From the NCBI GenBank assembly GCA_020634435.1, contig JACKBS010000007.1, forward strand, positions 372,001 through 436,000: 64,000 nt of DNA, given 5' to 3'. Under the pieces are notes generated by a model. That model did no database searches. It saw only the letters and a list, made by a program, of their open reading frames with translations, and was not told where the DNA came from. Shown here one piece after another: positions 35,789 through 44,290 of the stretch (position 1 is its first letter; every line of letters begins with the position of its first letter). Both the position numbers and the translations under genes were made by a program. The DNA comes from Ardenticatenaceae bacterium (GTDB taxonomy: Bacteria > Chloroflexota > Anaerolineae > Promineifilales > Promineifilaceae).

Positions 35789-38294
35789 GCCCACGATGAC
35801 ACATCAATTTCGAATCTTGCTGGTGGAAGATGATGAAAGTTCATACGATCCCATTTCGCGGTGGCTGAAAGAAGATGGGTACGTTGTTCGTCTGGCTACG
35901 TCTTATCGCGAAGCAAAATCTGCCCTCGAAACTGACCATTTTCACCTGGCCATTATTGATATGCGGCTAGTAGATGAAGACCCGAATAACGAAGAAGGCT
36001 TGCAATTATTGGAAGACATCGAGCAACTACAGCTGCAAAATATCATGCCAACTATCGTTATCACCGCTTATCCACAATTTGCGTCAAAAGCATGGGAACT
36101 CAAGGCAGACCGATTGGTCATTAAAGAAGCTGGTTATCTTCGGAAGCTAATGACAGTTATTCATGAGCTGCAAGAAGAAAAAGTTCGTATCAACTTTAAT
36201 CTAGAATATGTTAGTGATTCGCTGACCGTGCTGGAAGATGTAGCTGAGGATGTGAACTGGTCAATGGCGGAACGGCCGTCTACCAAACTATTAGCTCCCC
36301 AGGTACGCGATTTGTTTGGCAAGCTGTTTGTAGATGCTCGCAGTCTGTACGTTAGCAAGCTCAAGCCTGGGCTCACCGGCGCAGCTGTGGTGCGCATTCA
36401 ACCCACCTGGAACGGTGGTCTGGGGCGCTCCTACGTAGCTAAAGTTGGCCGCAAAGACAAGGTTGAAACCGAACAGCGCCATTACGAAGCTAATGTCAAA
36501 CATTTTCTGACGGCCAACGCTGTTACCCAAGCCGATGCACACTATTCGCGCCACCTAGGCACCCTCCTCTACACATTTGCCGAAGAACAAGGCGTAGCCC
36601 TAAAAGAATTTGATGATTTTTACCAGCGCAGCGACGCGACTCATGTGATTACCAGCCTGCGTGAACTGTTTGAGCAAACGTACCGCTACTGGTTTGCCAA
36701 TCCAGAGTATGTGCTAGATGACTTGCGAAAGCTGTATTACGAAGCATTCCAATTGGATCGCAAAAAGCTAATCGGCCGGATTCAGATTGTCTTGCCCGAA
36801 CTTGATCCTGATGCTGTGTTCATCCAGCTGACCCCCGGCAAGGAAAAGGTGCTTAACCCCATCGCCTGGCTGGATACGCATCGCGAAGAATGTGTGATGC
36901 AAGTACACAAAACCATCACCCACGGCGACCTGACCGGGCGCAACATCATGGTAGATGAATCGGGCAAATGCTGGCTGATAGATTTCTACCGCACCTTCAA
37001 GAGTCACATTTTGCGTGACTTTGTCATCCTGGAAACCGATATAAAATACCGACTCATGTCCCTGCTTAGTCTCACAGACTTTTTACACCTGGAAGAAGCA
37101 TTGCTGGAAGCCGATCGGCAGAACCAGCCACCCATTTTGCCGCCTTCCTTCTCCAAAGATGCGCGCAAAGCCGCAGAAGTTATTTTTGCCTTGCGCCAGT
37201 TGGCCCACAAATACGCCAGCAACTACAACACCAAAGAAAATGACGCTCGCAAGGAGTATCTGCTCAGCCAGCTCATGGGCACCCTCAACGTGGTGCGGCT
37301 GCGCCACATCTCAGAAAATCGCAAGCTGCAAGCGATGCATTCAGCCGTAATGTTGTGTGAGGAACTGGATCGGCTGGCAGGACGGCCGTCTGCGACCCCC
37401 GTCATTGAAATGTATCGCGAACCGGTGCCTATCAGCCAGGCCACCTTTGCCGAGGACAGCAGCTTTTTTGCCCCAGCGCTCATGATGGCCAGCGCCCAGC
37501 AGCGCTTTTTGGCGGAAAATCTGCGCAAAGACAATGTGATTCTGTTCATCGGTTCGGCCGTACCGCGCAACTCCGATTGGCCCAACAATAATGAATTGGC
37601 CTTGCAATTGATGAAGGAAGTAGACATCTCGGCCTCGATCACTGACAAACATACCAAGCTGTTTGCCTTTTACATCAACCGGATGGGCAATCGTAAGCGG
37701 CTCATCCAAAAACATATCGAATATTACGCGCCGGGGAAACGGCCGTCTCTCTACCGAGCCACTGCCAAACTGCCCTGGCATACCATTTACACCACCAATC
37801 AGCATACCTACTTAGAACAGGCGTACCAGGAAAAAGGGGAACCGTTTGTTATTCACCTCAACGCCAGCGAACGGTGCCCTGAGGCCAAAGACAGCGCCAT
37901 CATCTACAAGTTTTACGGCTCTATCAATGCCCGCGAACCCGATACCGAACCAGATCGCCTACCTATCACCGAATATGATCATCGCCAACAGCAAACGATT
38001 GGCCGAATTACGGAATTATGGCAACAGTTGGCAACGGCCGTTCAAAATGGGGCCTTCTTGCTCATGTTGTGCCCATCTGAAGAGGAGCTTATGGCTGCCT
38101 ACCAATACTGCCAACCCGCCACGGCCAACGGGCTTGTCTGGCTGGCCGGGGGTGACATCTCCGAAGAGGAGCAAGATGTCTACCGTAACCTCGACTTCCG
38201 CGTGCTGCCTGATCCGCCTGGCCATACGCTAAAAGTGCTGTTCACCCTCACCAACTACGACGACCAGGATATTCCCGGTCTGCCCCAAAACTAA
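35781..38294 (+). CDS. Receiver - HGDxxxxN kinase-like - SIR2-like fusion protein
   Basis: The protein has 837 aa. Residues 1-130 are a CheY-type receiver with all key residues (EDDE, phospho-acceptor Asp in LAIIDMRL, Lys in LVIKEAG). Residues about 200-440 resemble aminoglycoside/choline kinases: SYVAKVGRKDKVETEQRHY, ITHGDLTGRNIMVDESG and WLIDFYRTFKS give the catalytic HGDxxxxN and metal-binding D. From about 575 the chain resembles SIR2-like domains: NVILFIGSAVPRN (nucleotide loop), WHTIYTTNQHTYLEQAY (TTN) and IYKFYGSINARE. Active SIR2s have His in the KLHG position; here it is Tyr, so NAD cleavage is uncertain. The upstream kinase is the likely phosphodonor. Confidence 0.8.
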   Translation: MPEPTMTHQFRILLVEDDESSYDPISRWLKEDGYVVRLATSYREAKSALETDHFHLAIIDMRLVDEDPNNEEGLQLLEDIEQLQLQNIMPTIVITAYPQFASKAWELKADRLVIKEAGYLRKLMTVIHELQEEKVRINFNLEYVSDSLTVLEDVAEDVNWSMAERPSTKLLAPQVRDLFGKLFVDARSLYVSKLKPGLTGAAVVRIQPTWNGGLGRSYVAKVGRKDKVETEQRHYEANVKHFLTANAVTQADAHYSRHLGTLLYTFAEEQGVALKEFDDFYQRSDATHVITSLRELFEQTYRYWFANPEYVLDDLRKLYYEAFQLDRKKLIGRIQIVLPELDPDAVFIQLTPGKEKVLNPIAWLDTHREECVMQVHKTITHGDLTGRNIMVDESGKCWLIDFYRTFKSHILRDFVILETDIKYRLMSLLSLTDFLHLEEALLEADRQNQPPILPPSFSKDARKAAEVIFALRQLAHKYASNYNTKENDARKEYLLSQLMGTLNVVRLRHISENRKLQAMHSAVMLCEELDRLAGRPSATPVIEMYREPVPISQATFAEDSSFFAPALMMASAQQRFLAENLRKDNVILFIGSAVPRNSDWPNNNELALQLMKEVDISASITDKHTKLFAFYINRMGNRKRLIQKHIEYYAPGKRPSLYRATAKLPWHTIYTTNQHTYLEQAYQEKGEPFVIHLNASERCPEAKDSAIIYKFYGSINAREPDTEPDRLPITEYDHRQQQTIGRITELWQQLATAVQNGAFLLMLCPSEEELMAAYQYCQPATANGLVWLAGGDISEEEQDVYRNLDFRVLPDPPGHTLKVLFTLTNYDDQDIPGLPQN

Positions 38295-38313
38295 TCGCCA
38301 AGGAGATTCATCC

Positions 38314-39669
38314 ATGACCCCAACCACCCAACAGCCCGATTTTCGCCAGACCGAAACAGAAAAACTGTTCAAATGGATGCAAGCGGGTGAATCAGCCTCC
38401 ATCATCGGCATTAGCGGCGTGGGTAAATCAAACCTGTTCAACCACATTCGTGACCCACACACCCAAGCCCACTTTCTTGGCGAACTGCACGGCAGCACCA
38501 TTATCGTGCGCGCCAATTTCCACTACATTCCCGATTTTTCTGACCGCAGCATTTACAGCCTCATTTTAGAGCAGCTTGAACTGCTAGAAGGCGAAGCCGA
38601 ACGCCTGGGATTGACACATGAAAATATTGAACAGATCAGCCGCTACCATGAGCTGCTGCTAGATGCACGAGATGATATTTTGAAGGTTCAGCGCTACTTC
38701 AAGCTGGCCTTGCGCGTGCTGCTGGCTCAATCCAGCCGCCGCCTTGTTTTCTTATTCGACCAGTTTGACGACGTATACCAGGAAGCCGAGCCGCGCCTCT
38801 TTGCCAACCTGCGCGGCCTACGCGAGGCGTACAAATATCGCATCTCCTACCTGGTATTTACGCGCGACCTGCTGCCCAATCTAATTGAGATGGATCAAGC
38901 ACGGGAGGAGTTTTACGAATTGCTGGCCTCTAACCTTATGGGGTTGAAGCCATATGCCAAAAGCGATGCCATGTCGGTGCTGGAGCGCATTTCCACGCGC
39001 AACAAGATGGGCTTGAATGATGCCTTGCGCGATCGGCTGTACGAATTAGCCAACGGCCACGCGGGCCTTTTGCGTGCCTCGCTTTTGGGAGCCGCCCAGC
39101 ACCAGCTCAACGGCCAACTGCACCAGAACAATGCCGCCGAACTGCTACTCCAAGTCCAGGGAGTCGAGCTGGAATGCGAGAAGCTGTGGCGCAGTTTGAG
39201 CGTCCAGGAACAGCGCACCCTCATGGCAAAAGCACAAGGGTTTGAAACGGCCGTTGACCCAACCGTTGTCCCTCAACTGCAAATCAAAGGCTTGATGTCT
39301 GAGGCAGATGCCACGATATTCTCCCCAATCTTTGCTCGCTTCATAGCCGAACAAGATGCACTCTGGGAAGCACCGCTCTTTTTCGACGAGCCATCGCGCC
39401 AGATTTGGGTGATGGGCAACCCTGCCCCTCGGCTCACACAACTAGAGTACCGCTTATTCCAGCAGCTGCACGAGCAAGAAGGCGAAGTGGTCGAAAAAGA
39501 TGCGCTCATCACAGCCGGTTGGCCCAGCGCCCAAGGCGGCGTCTCCGATGAGGCGCTGATCGCTGCCATTGCCCGCCTGCGCAAAAAGATTGAGCCAAAT
39601 CCCAAAGAGCCACGCTTTTTGCACAACGTCCATAACCAGGGATACATGCTGCAAACAGCTGAGGCATAA
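38314..39669 (+). CDS. P-loop ATPase fused to OmpR/PhoB-type winged helix
   Basis: The protein has 451 aa. An N-terminal STAND/AAA-like ATPase carries Walker A IIGISGVGKSN (residues 31-41) and Walker B LVFLFDQFDD near 150, with the arginine-containing VFTRDLLP after it. A helical middle part follows. The last 95 residues form a transcriptional-regulatory winged helix (LTQLEYRLFQQLHEQ, VVEKDALITAGW, SDEALIAAIARLRKKIEP, FLHNVHNQGYML) of the kind normally attached to receiver domains. So ATP-state, not direct phosphorylation, would control DNA binding. It starts 20 bp after the SIR2-like gene and is probably the transcriptional output or autoregulator of the cluster. Confidence 0.87.
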   Translation: MTPTTQQPDFRQTETEKLFKWMQAGESASIIGISGVGKSNLFNHIRDPHTQAHFLGELHGSTIIVRANFHYIPDFSDRSIYSLILEQLELLEGEAERLGLTHENIEQISRYHELLLDARDDILKVQRYFKLALRVLLAQSSRRLVFLFDQFDDVYQEAEPRLFANLRGLREAYKYRISYLVFTRDLLPNLIEMDQAREEFYELLASNLMGLKPYAKSDAMSVLERISTRNKMGLNDALRDRLYELANGHAGLLRASLLGAAQHQLNGQLHQNNAAELLLQVQGVELECEKLWRSLSVQEQRTLMAKAQGFETAVDPTVVPQLQIKGLMSEADATIFSPIFARFIAEQDALWEAPLFFDEPSRQIWVMGNPAPRLTQLEYRLFQQLHEQEGEVVEKDALITAGWPSAQGGVSDEALIAAIARLRKKIEPNPKEPRFLHNVHNQGYMLQTAEA

Positions 39670-39892
39670 CGCCACTCATTCCCCACAAAACAAATAGCCC
39701 ATTGCCCAAAATTTGTTGGTTTATTGTTGTCTGCTTATCTGTTGGCTGTCAGGCTGCGGATGGCATCTTTGCTACGATAAACACAGGCTTGCCAGCAATA
39801 GCCAGCAGCGACCAGGTTGACAACGTTGCGGTGACTCACCTCGTATTGGAATGTAAGTTTGTATTGGAATGTGATAAAAGGAGAAGCTCAAC

Positions 39893-40009
39893 ATGCTAAC
39901 GTTATCTTATGGTGCAATGATTGGTCTATTGCTGGCTGCCTTTATTTTAGGGCTGCTATTTCCCTTTATCCTGCTGATCTATCTGATTGTGCAAAATCCG
40001 CCGCGTTAA
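39893..40009 (+). CDS. Small single-helix membrane protein (38 aa)
   Basis: An AGGAG Shine-Dalgarno lies 9 bp before the ATG. The product MLTLSYGAMIGLLLAAFILG and onward is almost entirely hydrophobic and ends QNPPR, giving one transmembrane helix with a short basic tail. It is too short for family assignment. It lies downstream of the ATPase-winged helix gene in the same direction, before a second mini-protein of the same build. Possible roles are a membrane-anchored modulator or a toxin-like peptide of the neighbouring system; this is a guess. Confidence 0.55.
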   Translation: MLTLSYGAMIGLLLAAFILGLLFPFILLIYLIVQNPPR

Positions 40010-40119
40010 GCTTGTAATAATTATCACATACTGTGTGTCTGGTGTGGGTTTGGTGTCAGGTAAACAAACGTCTCGTCTTATACACTGCACAGCAGTCATA
40101 CAAAATGGGAGGCAACGGA

Positions 40120-40218
40120 ATGATAGTCAATCTTGCTTTTTCAACGCTGGTAATTCTGGCGCTTATGATGGTGATTGCGGGAATGGTCGTAGGCGTCGCC
40201 ATGACCCGACCACGCTAA
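40120..40218 (+). CDS. Small single-helix membrane protein (32 aa)
   Basis: GGGAGG lies 7 bp before the ATG. The product begins MIVNLAFSTLVILALMMVIA and ends AMTRPR: one hydrophobic helix with a basic tail, like the 38-residue protein 110 bp upstream, although the two do not align closely. A longer reading from 40033 is possible but lacks a ribosome-binding site. Function unknown. Confidence 0.5.
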   Translation: MIVNLAFSTLVILALMMVIAGMVVGVAMTRPR

Positions 40219-40298
40219 AATGTTCAATTTCGTCATGAAAATGGCGTTTTTCGAGTGTTGGGGGCAGGGGGTTTTGAGCCGCGAGTTCTCTAGCCAAA

Positions 40299-40334
40299 AG
40301 AAAAACGGGATGGCCAAAACCATCCCGTTTTTCT
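40299..40334. terminator. Bidirectional rho-independent terminator
   Basis: AGAAAAACGGGATGG (40299-40313) and CCATCCCGTTTTTCT (40320-40334) form a perfect 15-bp stem with a 6-base loop and A/T tracts on both flanks. It lies between the convergent small-protein genes and the YugP-type gene and can end transcription from both sides. Confidence 0.9.
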
Positions 40335-40361
40335 TTGTTTGCACATAATCCGGCAGGCTGT

Positions 40362-41048
40362 TTAACGACGGCGACCACCGGAGAGGAGCATCACGTAATA
40401 TAACAAGGTGCCAATAGCCGAAACGGCCGCTGCCACATACGTCCACGCCGCAGCATTCAGAACCTGGTTAACCCCATTAATTTCATCGCCGATGAGGATA
40501 CCATTGCTCACCAGCAGCTTCTTGGCGCGGGCACTGGCATCAAACTCTACCGGCAAGGTAACGAGTGTAAACAAAACGGCCGCAGCAAACATGATAACGC
40601 CAACCCAGGCCAGGCTGGTGAAGTTCAACAGCAGGCCACCCATGAACAGCCAGGGCGCCAGGGAGCTACCAAACTGGGCCGCCGGCACCAACGCACTGCG
40701 AATATTCAGCGGAAAATAATGGGCAGCATCTTGTAAAGCATGGCCCATTTCATGCGCGGCCACGCCAGCAGATGCGATGCTCGGCGAACGGTACACATCA
40801 GGGCTGAGTCGCAGCACCTTGCTGCGCGGATCGTAATGATCACTCAGGAAACCTTGCGTCTCCTCGATAGCCACATCATACAAACCTTGCGCGTCTAGCA
40901 GCTGCCGCGCCACCTCCGCTCCGGTCACATTACGCGCCGTGCGGACTTTGGAATATTTGTTGAAGTTGCTCTTGACACGCGACTGAGCATACAGGCCCAA
41001 CAAAAGCCCAGGTAATGCAAAAACCAGATATAGCGGATTAAAATACAT
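40362..41048 (-). CDS. yugP: Neutral zinc metallopeptidase, YugP/DUF-Peptidase_Mx1 type
   Basis: This 228-aa membrane-bound zinc protease has an N-terminal helix (LVFALPGLLLGLYAQ), the zinc motif AAHEMGHALQDA, and two C-terminal hydrophobic segments (LAPWLFMGGLLLNF, VGVIMFAAAVLFTLVTLPVEF, plus a last one). The length and the VTGAEVARQLLDAQG start are those of the YugP family. The substrate is unknown; the family is linked to membrane-protein quality control by context only. GAGG upstream of the ATG supports the start. Confidence 0.93.
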   Translation of the reverse strand: MYFNPLYLVFALPGLLLGLYAQSRVKSNFNKYSKVRTARNVTGAEVARQLLDAQGLYDVAIEETQGFLSDHYDPRSKVLRLSPDVYRSPSIASAGVAAHEMGHALQDAAHYFPLNIRSALVPAAQFGSSLAPWLFMGGLLLNFTSLAWVGVIMFAAAVLFTLVTLPVEFDASARAKKLLVSNGILIGDEINGVNQVLNAAAWTYVAAAVSAIGTLLYYVMLLSGGRRR

Positions 41049-41087
41049 TGTTTAACCTCGTTTTAGACTGGTGACCCAAGGTCCCAG

Positions 41088-41216
41088 TTATTTTTGAATC
41101 AAAGCGGGTTTAAGGGCTGGTTGAAGAGACGGCCGTTGCCGCCACATCACCAACAGCATCCCCGCTGTCCAGCTCAATAAGAATAAGCCATATGCGATAA
41201 AAGAGTGTGTTAGCAT
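41088..41216 (-). CDS. Small membrane protein (42 aa)
   Basis: On the minus strand an ATG at 41216, preceded by TAGGA, opens a frame starting MLTHSFIAYGLFLLSWTAGM and ending LKPALIQK: one hydrophobic helix followed by a basic tail containing RQRPS, which is encoded over an ACGGCCGT palindrome. It lies 39 bp upstream of the YugP-type gene on the same strand and may be co-transcribed. No family recognised; the reading could be fortuitous. Confidence 0.4.
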   Translation of the reverse strand: MLTHSFIAYGLFLLSWTAGMLLVMWRQRPSLQPALKPALIQK

Positions 41217-41427
41217 CTTTAAGTCCTAAGTCTCCCATACAATTAGACGAAGTGATTGTGGCACATTGACCAGGGCAGCGTCAATATTTACCCGGCTTTT
41301 CCAATAGATATCTTACAAATGAGGGTGATAGATTACACAAAGATGAGAGAAGCTCATACAATAGCCGCCAAGCATTTGATAAAGAAGCAGCGAGCATAAT
41401 TTTCAGACGTTCGTCGAGGAAAATGAG

Positions 41428-42765
41428 ATGCAAAATGAATTTGGATTACCCCAAAATTTAGGCGATGGCCTCATCCTGCGTTGGGCAACCCCAGCCGATA
41501 CCGAGGCTTTAAGCGAGTTTAATGTGCGTATTCACAGCGATGACCCAGAAACGCCGGAAACATGGCTGGCCGAGTGGACAGCTGACCTCATGCGTGGCGA
41601 TCATCCCACCACCAACGCCAGCGATTTTACGGTGGTTGTAGATGAAAACGCTGACGGCAAGATTGTCTCGTCTATGAACCTGATCTCACAGACGTGGCTT
41701 TATGACGGCATTCCTTTTGCTGTTGGGCGGCCAGAGCTGGTAGGCACCGACCCAGATTATCGGCGGCGTGGGCTGGTACGTGAACAGTTTACGGCCGTTC
41801 ACGCCAAAAGCGCCGCCCGCCAGGAAATGGTACAGGCGATCACCGGGATTCCCTGGTATTACCGCATGTTTGGCTATGGCATGGCCCTGGATTTAGGCGG
41901 TGGCCGCGACTTTTTGTGGGACCGCCCCGGCAATTACAAACCCGTCGAGGAAGAACCATACCAGGTGCGCCCGGCTGTAGAAGCCGATTGGCCGCTGTTG
42001 GAACCCTTGTACGAAGCGCATAATCGGGGTTGTCTGGTAGCCCGCAAACGCGATGAAGCCGCCTGGCGCTATGAGCTGACCATTCCCCATCCTGACTCAA
42101 TGTATTCGCGCAGTTTTTATGTGGTAGAAACGGCCGTTTCTTCCCCCGAACCGGTCGCCTATGTGGAATACAGACAGTTTGGCAAAAGCTACTATGTGCG
42201 CGAACTGGGCGTAGCTCCCGGTCACTCCTGGCGCGCCGTGGGGTTATTCCTTACGCGGTACTTCAAGAAGCTGGCGGATGAGCTCAAGGAGAAAGAAGAA
42301 AAGCAGCTGCGTGGCGTCTATTTTGGATTAGGCCAGGGACACGCTATTTATGGAGCGCTGGGCAGACAGCTAGAGGAACAAAGACGGCCGTATGCCTGGT
42401 ACATCCGCGTGCCCGATTTGCCTGCCTTTTTGCACCACATCGCCCCGGCTCTGGAAAAACAACTAGCCAACAGCGTACTCGCCGGACACAGCGGCACAAC
42501 AAAAGTCAACCTGTACCAACAGCAGTTCAGCCTGGTCTTTGAAAATGGTCAGCTAAAAGAAGTGAGTACCTACGAACCCAAATTTATGGAAGATGGTGAT
42601 ATTCATCTCCCCGGCACCACCATTTTACAGCTCATCTTTGGCCAGGCGTCATTGGACGACTTGAACGCAGTGCATGCTGACTGCTTTACGCAGAACACGG
42701 AAGCGGCCGTTTTATTCAACATTTTGTTCCCGAAACGGCCGTCCTGGGTCATACCGATGGGGTAA
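41428..42765 (+). CDS. GNAT-family N-acetyltransferase, Eis-like layout
   Basis: The 445-aa protein has an N-terminal GNAT domain with the acetyl-CoA loop VGTDPDYRRRGLVREQF and the family's WYYRMFGYGMALDLGG after it. A second GNAT-like region and a C-terminal sterol-carrier-like part follow (IHLPGTTILQLIFGQASLDDL). This tripartite plan and length match the Eis group, which acetylates amines such as aminoglycosides or lysine side chains. The true substrate cannot be read. It is convergent with the small lipoprotein gene that follows. It contains five ACGGCCGT copies, the highest density in any gene here of its size. Confidence 0.82.
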   Translation: MQNEFGLPQNLGDGLILRWATPADTEALSEFNVRIHSDDPETPETWLAEWTADLMRGDHPTTNASDFTVVVDENADGKIVSSMNLISQTWLYDGIPFAVGRPELVGTDPDYRRRGLVREQFTAVHAKSAARQEMVQAITGIPWYYRMFGYGMALDLGGGRDFLWDRPGNYKPVEEEPYQVRPAVEADWPLLEPLYEAHNRGCLVARKRDEAAWRYELTIPHPDSMYSRSFYVVETAVSSPEPVAYVEYRQFGKSYYVRELGVAPGHSWRAVGLFLTRYFKKLADELKEKEEKQLRGVYFGLGQGHAIYGALGRQLEEQRRPYAWYIRVPDLPAFLHHIAPALEKQLANSVLAGHSGTTKVNLYQQQFSLVFENGQLKEVSTYEPKFMEDGDIHLPGTTILQLIFGQASLDDLNAVHADCFTQNTEAAVLFNILFPKRPSWVIPMG

Positions 42766-42782
42766 ACAACAAGCGCAGGTCG

Positions 42783-43193
42783 CTAACGCAAAATCATCAA
42801 ATCGTCCGTCACAAGCTGGGTGGTGTTGCCCGTTTCCGGCCCACCTACCTCCTGGCTGATGGTCGCACGAACCTGCATTCCCTGCACAAAGTTGGCCACA
42901 CCCACCATTTCGCCGTCGTCATACAAAATGTCCGGCAGCGCCTGGGCACGGACCCGGTAGGTGCGCCCAGTAGGCGACCGCAGAACAAATTCCGGCGCCG
43001 ATTGGGGTGTCAGGTTCATGCTAGAAATTGTTCCCTCAACAACAAAATCACCTTCGGGAATTGTGTCTGGGTTCAGCGGCAGGCCGGTCTGTTCATCAAC
43101 AGTGTACGTTTCTTGAGACGTTTCTGCGTTGGCGCCACAGGCAGCCAACAACACCAACAAAATCAGCAGTAAAAACTTGGGCCACGTTTTCAT
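42783..43193 (-). CDS. Putative lipoprotein of unknown function
   Basis: The protein (136 aa) has a clear lipoprotein signal peptide with lipobox LLAAC and a small domain (EGDFVVEGTISSMNLTPQ, FVLRSPTGRTYRVRAQALPD) that may be an OB-like beta barrel. GGGAGG precedes the ATG. No family recognised. It is transcribed divergently from mmuM. Confidence 0.78.
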   Translation of the reverse strand: MKTWPKFLLLILLVLLAACGANAETSQETYTVDEQTGLPLNPDTIPEGDFVVEGTISSMNLTPQSAPEFVLRSPTGRTYRVRAQALPDILYDDGEMVGVANFVQGMQVRATISQEVGGPETGNTTQLVTDDLMILR

Positions 43194-43312
43194 GGTATTA
43201 CCTCCCTGGTAACCAAAAATCTGTTACCATAGTTTATCAGGGTGCCCAAACGCCCATTAGTGATGAAATTCCGCAGAAAGTAGGCAACTCCTCATAAGCA
43301 AAATGGTGACAC

Positions 43313-44290
43313 ATGACCCAGCAATTTATGAATCCCATCGAGCCATTTCTGGATTATCAGAACGCATTTATTTTAGACGGTGGACTGGCTACGGAACTAG
43401 AAGCGCGACGACTTAACCTGAACGATCCGCTCTGGTCGGCAAAAATTCTGTTGGAACAGCCAGAAGCGATCCGCCAAGTGCACAGCGACTACCTGTGGGC
43501 CGGAGCCGATTGCATCATCAGCGCCAGCTACCAGGCCAGCCTGCCTGGCTTGTTAGCCTGCGGCCTCAGCGCCAACGAGGCGGCAGACCTGATTCGCTTT
43601 GCGGTTCAGCTGGCTATCGAGGCCAGGGACCAGTTTTGGGCAGTGATGGCCAATCGAAGAGGGCGATTACGGCCGTTAGTTGCGGCCAGCGTGGGGCCAT
43701 ACGGGGCGTACCTGGCCGATGGCTCCGAGTACACTGGCATTTACGATCTGGACGAGGCGGGTCTGCTGGCGTGGCACCGCCCGCGCTGGGAGATTCTGGC
43801 CCGCAGCGGGGCCGATCTGCTGGCCTGCGAGACCATTCCCTCTCAGGCCGAAGCCAAAGCATTGCGCCAACTGCTGCTGAAAACGCCCACAGTGCCCGCC
43901 TGGATGAGCTTTGCCTGTCAGGACGGCCGTCACATCAACGATGGCACGCCGCTGGCCGAATGCGTTCGCCTGCTCAACGATGTGCCCAATCTGGTTGCCG
44001 TGGGCATTAACTGCACGCCACCCCGCTTTTTGCCGGAGTTGATTACGGCCGTACAAGCCAACACCGACAAGCTCGTCATCGTCTACCCCAATTCCGGCGA
44101 ACAGTTCGACCCAGAAACAAAAACGTGGCTTGGCCAATCCAACCCGTCCGAGTTTGGCACGATTAGCCGCGAGTGGCGCAAGATGGGCGCGCTGCTGGTG
44201 GGCGGCTGCTGCCGCACCGGTCCAGAACACATCCGCCAAATCCGCGACCGGACGCGGCCGGTGAACGGTGAGCGGTTATCGGGTGATTAG
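43313..44290 (+). CDS. mmuM: Homocysteine S-methyltransferase
   Basis: The enzyme (325 aa) transfers a methyl group from S-methylmethionine (or SAM) to homocysteine to make methionine. The N-terminal ILDGGLATELEARRLNL is typical, and the zinc ligands are seen as Cys in VGINCTPPRF and the pair in LVGGCCRTGPEHIRQI. The length fits MmuM rather than the large MetH. It ends 15 bp inside the convergent DUF1501 gene, an overlapping 3'-3' arrangement. No S-methylmethionine permease is adjacent. The Shine-Dalgarno is weak. Confidence 0.93.
   Translation: MTQQFMNPIEPFLDYQNAFILDGGLATELEARRLNLNDPLWSAKILLEQPEAIRQVHSDYLWAGADCIISASYQASLPGLLACGLSANEAADLIRFAVQLAIEARDQFWAVMANRRGRLRPLVAASVGPYGAYLADGSEYTGIYDLDEAGLLAWHRPRWEILARSGADLLACETIPSQAEAKALRQLLLKTPTVPAWMSFACQDGRHINDGTPLAECVRLLNDVPNLVAVGINCTPPRFLPELITAVQANTDKLVIVYPNSGEQFDPETKTWLGQSNPSEFGTISREWRKMGALLVGGCCRTGPEHIRQIRDRTRPVNGERLSGD

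Noticed and set aside
40033..40119. Longer start for the 32-residue membrane protein
   Set aside because: The upstream codons have no ribosome-binding site, whereas GGGAGG precedes the ATG at 40120.
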